From the NCBI GenBank assembly GCA_947469885.1, contig CANIQT010000008.1, positions 62,001 to 126,000 on the forward strand: a DNA stretch of 64,000 bases, written 5' to 3'. Source of the stretch: Bacteroidota bacterium. Its GTDB lineage: Bacteria > Bacteroidota > Bacteroidia > 2-12-FULL-35-15. Every line of letters starts with the position of its first letter. The first letter of the stretch is position 1. A program made the translations under genes and the position numbers. Under the pieces are notes generated by a model that was not told where the DNA came from, searched no databases, and was given only the letters and a program-made list of their open reading frames with translations. Of the stretch, positions 60,040 to 64,000 are shown piece by piece.

Positions 60040-60897
60040 TTAAACCGCTATTTTAAAATCTCCGAGCATCTGGTTAAATATTTCTTTATCACTTAACATC
60101 ATCAATGAATCTTCTTCTTCGTGTTCATCATGTTCAAAATCTTTTTCATCGTAATGAAACAATGTCCATTCATTATTCACATATTCCAATGCCGTAAGGT
60201 TTTCAATCCAGTCGCCTGAATTCAAATATTCAACCTGTCCTTTTTCTGTTTTTATTGTTTTCATTTCAGGATGATGGATGTGTCCGCACAATACGTAGTC
60301 GTATCCATTATTGATAGCAATATCGGCAGTTGTGGTTTCAAAATCATTGAGAAACTTAACAGCCGATTTTACACTGTTTTTAATAGTTTTGGATAATGAA
60401 ATTTTTTCTCTTCCCATTTTTACAGAAACCCAGTTGCAAAAAGTATTAATATGAATTAATAAATCATATCCCTGAGAACCCAATTTGGCAAGCCATTTGG
60501 AATGTTTCATGGTTACATCAAATACATCACCATGGAATATCCATGTTTTTTTTCCGTTCAACTCAAGTAATAATTTATTGTCAATAATTAATGAACCCAT
60601 TTTGAAACCTGCAAATTTTCTCAACATTTCGTCATGATTGCCAGTGATGTAATATACTTTTACGCCTTTGCTCACCCATTTAACTAATTTGTTAATTACC
60701 TTCATGTGCGATTTTGGCCAGTATCTTTTGCTGAACTGCCATATATCTATAATGTCTCCATTGAGTATCACCATTTTTGGTTTTACGCTTTTCAGATACT
60801 TCAGCAATTCTTTTGCATGGCAGCCGTAAGTTCCAAGATGAACATCAGAGATAACCAGAATGTCAATCTTTCTTTTTTTTGCTTTAACTTTTTCCAT
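60040..60897 (-). CDS. Metallophosphoesterase related to UDP-2,3-diacylglucosamine hydrolase
   Basis: 285 residues. The calcineurin-like metal site is complete: ISDVHLG (16-22), NGDIIDIW, TGNHDEMLR, and CGHIHHPEM near residue 220. The overall pattern (HAKELLKYLKSVKPKMVI) is that of the LpxH/YbbF-like group, which removes UMP from UDP-diacylglucosamine in lipid A synthesis. Bacteroidota often carry several such paralogues, so the exact substrate is open. It has an acidic C-terminal linker (DEKDFEHDEHEEED). It lies just upstream of the MurG-like gene, and the two may form an operon for a membrane glycolipid. Confidence 0.85.
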   Translation of the reverse strand: MEKVKAKKRKIDILVISDVHLGTYGCHAKELLKYLKSVKPKMVILNGDIIDIWQFSKRYWPKSHMKVINKLVKWVSKGVKVYYITGNHDEMLRKFAGFKMGSLIIDNKLLLELNGKKTWIFHGDVFDVTMKHSKWLAKLGSQGYDLLIHINTFCNWVSVKMGREKISLSKTIKNSVKSAVKFLNDFETTTADIAINNGYDYVLCGHIHHPEMKTIKTEKGQVEYLNSGDWIENLTALEYVNNEWTLFHYDEKDFEHDEHEEEDSLMMLSDKEIFNQMLGDFKIAV

Positions 60898-61273
60898 AAT
60901 TATTTATTTTTCTTGATTTGAAAGCAGAGTATATTCCTGATTCATTTATTAATGTTAACTCTATTATTGAACAATATAAAAACTGAATGGTGGAAAATAA
61001 ATAAGACCTTTTAATAAATAAAAGGGCAACTAATGGGGTCAGTAAAATTTTGATGAATTGTTTTCTTGAAATTGTATTTGGGTTATAATCCAATCAAAAT
61101 TATTTGAGACAAAAGTATAATTGTAGTAAGAAGTGGAAATTAAATTAAAATGAACATAAGGTTATTAATTAAAATCGACCTTTGTGCTACCGACAATACT
61201 ATTATCCCTTAATCACATTAATTTAACAAATACCTTCATTTGTTTTTATTAATATAATTTTTAAATAACAAGT

Positions 61274-61298
61274 AAACTACTCTGAAAAAGTAGTTTTG
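61274..61298 (+). promoter_or_regulatory. TAnnTTTG promoter box overlapped by a perfect inverted repeat
   Basis: AAACTACT and AGTAGTTT (61274-61296) form an 8-base stem with a 7-base loop, and the right arm overlaps the TAGTTTTG box (61291-61298). It lies 50 bases before the pseudo-receiver start. The rest of the gap 60898-61347 shows no gene. Confidence 0.5.
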
Positions 61299-61347
61299 TC
61301 GAATAATAACTAACCTTATTAAAGGAAGGTTGATAAGTAAAGATAGG

Positions 61348-61764
61348 ATGATGAAAAAACAATTGCCACCTGTTAAACGAATGGTGTTGATTTTCGACAA
61401 TAAACGAGAACTCGATTTTATTGTTTTTAAATTAAAAGAAATAGGGATTATGACCTATTCATCAGACGAAATTATTAACGGAATAAATAAAATAAAAGAC
61501 CTGAAACCTCAGATGGTAGTAATTAATATGGGAATTGACGGGGATATTTCCGTTGGGATAAATGAGGAAATAAAAAAAATTTCGAAAGAGGAAATGAAGG
61601 TATTACACATAGTAATACCTCAAAAAATAAAATCCGAAAATGTTGTTCCTGTTTTATGTAATAACGAAAACGAATTTTATATTTCGAAACCCATACGACC
61701 AAAATTATTATTGAGTGTGATAAAAAACATTATTAATGATGAAGATATTAATTGGTTTGCGTAA
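61348..61764 (+). CDS. Stand-alone pseudo-receiver protein, paralogue 2
   Basis: 138 residues from the ATG at 61348; a TTG at 61330 would add six residues. Receiver-like pattern: RMVLIFDNKRELDFIVFKLKEIGI, then GINKIKDLKPQMVVINMGIDG, and FYISKPIRPKLLLSVIKNII. The phosphoacceptor Asp is again replaced by Asn (VVINMG) as in the protein at 56968, while the conserved Lys-Pro of the last strand is kept. Both end INWF plus one or two residues. It is 29 bases upstream of a T9SS gene and shares its direction. No output domain, so signalling through protein contact is inferred. Confidence 0.75.
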   Translation: MMKKQLPPVKRMVLIFDNKRELDFIVFKLKEIGIMTYSSDEIINGINKIKDLKPQMVVINMGIDGDISVGINEEIKKISKEEMKVLHIVIPQKIKSENVVPVLCNNENEFYISKPIRPKLLLSVIKNIINDEDINWFA

Positions 61765-61793
61765 AAATCTCACTAAATAAAAACTAAAGAAAT

Positions 61794-63008
61794 ATGAAAA
61801 AAATTACATTATTACTTATCCTTTGCGTCACTGTTCATCAACAATCAAAATCCATTACCTCCGTTTTAGACAGTACTCATTCATATTTGTGGGATACCAC
61901 TACTGTTGCATGGGAATATAATTTTAAGGAATCGTACTTGTATGATGCCAACAATAATGATACACTTGATTTGAATCAAATGTGGAATGGCGCTTCATTG
62001 GATAATAACACCCGGTATTTATATACGTTTGATGGAATGAATAATATGATAACCAATACAAAACAAAACTTTACAGGTGGTGTATGGGTTAATTCTACTA
62101 TGTATTCGTACACGTACGATGTAAATAATAATCAAACCAATCGCGTGTATCAAACTTGGAATGCAACGGTGTGGGTTAATTCGTTAAATTATATTTATAC
62201 TTATAATATTAATAATTCAATGACTAATTCCATACTTCAAAACTGGAACGGAACTATGTGGGTTAATTTGAATCAGAATAATTTTACTTATGATGCAAAT
62301 AATAATTTGATTAATCGTGTGAATCAAAACTGGAACGGAACTGTGTTTGTCAACTTTGCTCAGAATATTTATACGTATGATGCAAACAATAATCAAATTG
62401 CTGCATTGAATCAAACATGGAACGGAACGGTGTGGAACAGTACCAGTCAATATACCAACACATTTGATATAAATAATAATAAAATAAATTCGTTGTATCA
62501 AACCTGGAACGGAACTATTTGGGTGAATAGTATTCAGTATTCATACACGTATGATGCAAACCATAATCAACTTAATTACTTAACCGAAAACTGGGTAAGT
62601 AATCAATGGACAAATACAAGTCAATTTTTTTATACGTATGATTTGAATAATAATAAAACAGATTACATGCACCAGAACTGGGTTAGTGGAAGTGGCGTTT
62701 GGTTAAATAATGACAGTGCACATTACTTTTATCGGGAGTTAGCTGTCGGGATAAATAATAATTTTTCGTTTAATGATAACATGTTGATTTATCCAAATCC
62801 GTTTGTAAGTCTGGCTACTATTTCTTTTTCTGAAAATAAATTAAGAACATTAAAAATAACAAATGTTATGGGAGAAGAAATAAAAACAATTACATCTTCC
62901 GGGAATAATATTATCATTGATAATGAAAACATGAATGCAGGAATTTATTTTATGGAGATAAAAGATTCATCAAATCATGTTGTGAATAAAAAAATAGTAG
63001 TTCAGTAA
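61794..63008 (+). CDS. T9SS surface protein built of nine ~29-residue YTYDANNNQ repeats
   Basis: 404 residues with a signal peptide (about 1-20). Residues about 35-310 are nine tandem units of roughly 29 residues. Each has Y-T-Y-D-x-N-N-N-x at one end and Q-x-W-N-G-T-x-W-V-N in the middle, resembling the YD-type beta-repeats of surface and Rhs-like proteins. The unit repeats at DNA level as well (87 bp), so unequal crossing-over could change its length. A T9SS type A domain follows (IYPNPFVSLATISF, ending VVNKKIVVQ). It is likely an adhesin or surface-layer component and follows a pseudo-receiver gene by 29 bases. Confidence 0.88.
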   Translation: MKKITLLLILCVTVHQQSKSITSVLDSTHSYLWDTTTVAWEYNFKESYLYDANNNDTLDLNQMWNGASLDNNTRYLYTFDGMNNMITNTKQNFTGGVWVNSTMYSYTYDVNNNQTNRVYQTWNATVWVNSLNYIYTYNINNSMTNSILQNWNGTMWVNLNQNNFTYDANNNLINRVNQNWNGTVFVNFAQNIYTYDANNNQIAALNQTWNGTVWNSTSQYTNTFDINNNKINSLYQTWNGTIWVNSIQYSYTYDANHNQLNYLTENWVSNQWTNTSQFFYTYDLNNNKTDYMHQNWVSGSGVWLNNDSAHYFYRELAVGINNNFSFNDNMLIYPNPFVSLATISFSENKLRTLKITNVMGEEIKTITSSGNNIIIDNENMNAGIYFMEIKDSSNHVVNKKIVVQ

Positions 63009-63107
63009 ATCAATTTTTAAAATATAAACTAATATACCACCTCCAAACGTCACGTTCCGGCTCCCCTCTACTTTGGAGAGGGGACGGGGGTGAGGCGTTA
63101 TAGTGTT

Positions 63108-63149
63108 AACTCCGTTGTTCAATTTAAATTGAACAACGGAGTTTTTTTT
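63108..63149. terminator. Strong intrinsic terminator after the YTYD-repeat gene
   Basis: AACTCCGTTGTTCAATTT and its exact complement form an 18-base perfect stem (63108-63143) followed by T-run. A separate CCCCTCT-ACTTTGG-AGAGGGG hairpin lies just before it (63063-63083), a type of short GC-rich dispersed repeat. Confidence 0.85.
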
Positions 63150-63206
63150 GACTTAATAATAATATAGAAACAAATTTTCAATAACGGTAGAGTAACTTTT
63201 GGATTC

Positions 63207-63214
63207 TACTTTTG
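63207..63214 (+). promoter_or_regulatory. TAnnTTTG promoter box for the secreted protein at 63269
   Basis: TACTTTTG within TTCTACTTTTGTGGCGC lies 54 bases before the ATG. The extended motif resembles those at 28008 and 49731. Confidence 0.5.
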
Positions 63215-63268
63215 TGGCGCAATAAAGGAAAATCTGTTTCCTATTATTATTATTATAAGATATAACCC

Positions 63269-64000
63269 ATGTATTCACTAACCAAAATACAACTACTATT
63301 ATTCGTTTTTATTTTTTTGTTTTTCAATTCAAAAGCCCAGTTTACAGCAGGAAATATTACAGTACTCAAAGTAGGAAATGGAACTTCGAGTCCGCTTACA
63401 AGTCAAAGTTATGCTGAATATATATCTGAATATTCCACAGCAGGAACATTAATTCAAACTATTTCTATTCCTAATACTATTGCAGGAGCAAGAGTAACAG
63501 AAAGTGGAAGTGCCACTTCTGATGGTGACCTTAATCTTTCAGGAGATGGAAGGTATCTTACCTTTGCTGGATATGATGCCGCAGCCGGAACAGCAGGTGT
63601 GGTAAGTGCGGCAGGTACTTTAAGAATGATTGCTCAACTAGATAATTCGGGAAGTGTTTCTTTTCCTGTCACTCTTAACAGTAGTGCAACCACAGGGTTT
63701 TACCAAGGGAATAATATAAGAAGTGTAACTACCAATGATGGCACAGGTTATTATACTTCAGGAACAGGGACTAACGGAGGAATTAATTATTTTCCGGCAG
63801 GAGTTACGGCTGCAACTACTTCCACAACAGGTATTGCACAGTTCAATTCTTCATCAACTAATATGCGGACAGTACGAATTTTTAATAATCAATTGTACGG
63901 TAATTCTGCATCGGGCTCTTATAAAGACCCGTTCACAATTGGTTCGGGAATTCCAACTTCGGGTTCACAAACTTTTACTGTCTTAAACAACATGCCCAAT
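63269..64000 (+). CDS. Secreted beta-propeller-like protein, N-terminal part (runs off the window)
   Basis: 244 codons from the ATG at 63269 stay open to the right edge. A signal peptide (about 1-24, ending NSKAQ) is followed by ITVLKVGNGTSSPLTSQSYA, then LNLSGDGRYLTFAGYD and GYYTSGTGTNGGINYFP. This pattern belongs to secreted proteins that describe each blade with a VxRVG start and S-x-D-G-R-Y-L repeats, often ending in a T9SS or choice-of-anchor domain. The rest lies outside the window. The coding call is firm; function unknown. Confidence 0.82.
   Translation, partial: MYSLTKIQLLLFVFIFLFFNSKAQFTAGNITVLKVGNGTSSPLTSQSYAEYISEYSTAGTLIQTISIPNTIAGARVTESGSATSDGDLNLSGDGRYLTFAGYDAAAGTAGVVSAAGTLRMIAQLDNSGSVSFPVTLNSSATTGFYQGNNIRSVTTNDGTGYYTSGTGTNGGINYFPAGVTAATTSTTGIAQFNSSSTNMRTVRIFNNQLYGNSASGSYKDPFTIGSGIPTSGSQTFTVLNNMPN

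Noticed and set aside
60884-61093. 69-residue minus-strand frame overlapping the phosphoesterase start
   Set aside because: It overlaps the start of the phosphoesterase gene by 14 bases in another frame, shows no family pattern and lacks a promoter. Probably chance in AT-rich DNA.
63735-63986. 83-residue plus-strand frame
   Set aside because: It is an alternative frame inside the secreted propeller-like gene that starts at 63269 and stays open to the window edge.

Overview
The window is chromosomal DNA from an AT-rich member of the Bacteroidota. Three things point there: at least ten secreted proteins carry the type IX secretion (T9SS) C-terminal sorting domain (an N-P-x-P-type strand region ending in a lysine-rich K-K-I-I/K-x-F-x-K tail); there is a TonB-dependent outer-membrane receptor with a CarboxypepD_reg-like N-terminal domain; and TAnnTTTG promoter boxes precede many genes, which mostly lack clear Shine-Dalgarno sites. 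I see no rRNA, tRNA or CRISPR array, and no transposase gene. The exact genus cannot be read from the sequence.

Layout. (1) 0-10.6 kb: the start of a secreted protein, a Kazal-like lipoprotein, a patatin fused to an outer-membrane barrel, a tightly packed operon (unknown protein, SNF2 helicase with zinc ribbon and degenerate Mrr nuclease domain, BtuF-like binding protein), cystathionine beta-synthase, a PepSY-like protein, a decayed ydeI-type pseudogene and a DUF1275 membrane protein. (2) 10.9-19.0 kb, minus strand: a glycan-degradation block with GH18 chitinase, an unknown secreted protein, GH5 glucanase, an outer-membrane protein and GH31 glucosidase. (3) 19.1-27.4 kb: a repeat-rich accessory island with three copies of a MITE-like element, two copies of a 48-bp hairpin repeat, a duplicated three-gene cassette (60-residue membrane protein, T9SS protein, tail-fibre-like surface protein), a MmeI-type methyltransferase remnant and a 21-bp minisatellite. 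(4) 27.5-40.7 kb: a LuxR-type regulator, RuvC, a flippase-like protein with a GT2 glycosyltransferase, a peptide ABC permease, two unknown secreted proteins, a PASTA protein, a T9SS protein and RluD. (5) 40.9-55.3 kb, plus strand: a surface locus built round a TonB-dependent receptor; four of its proteins share one N-terminal domain of about 220 residues. (6) 55.4-64 kb: a second 21-bp minisatellite, small membrane proteins, two pseudo-receiver paralogues, GH1 beta-glucosidase, a MurG-like glycosyltransferase, an LpxH-like phosphoesterase, a repeat-rich T9SS protein and the start of another secreted protein.

How the parts fit together. The GH18/GH5/GH31/GH1 enzymes suggest a heterotroph that degrades beta-glucan- and chitin-like polymers with T9SS-exported enzymes; no SusC/SusD pair accompanies them. 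The 40.9-55.3 kb locus looks like one co-evolving cell-surface assembly. The 19-25 kb cassettes look like duplicated surface-fibre modules now being eroded by short repeats.

Strongest candidates for something undescribed: the duplicated small-membrane-protein/T9SS/tail-fibre cassette; the shared-domain family round the TonB receptor; the modular MITE family; and the SNF2 helicase with its unknown partner. All functional statements rest on motifs and gene order read by eye; no database search was run.
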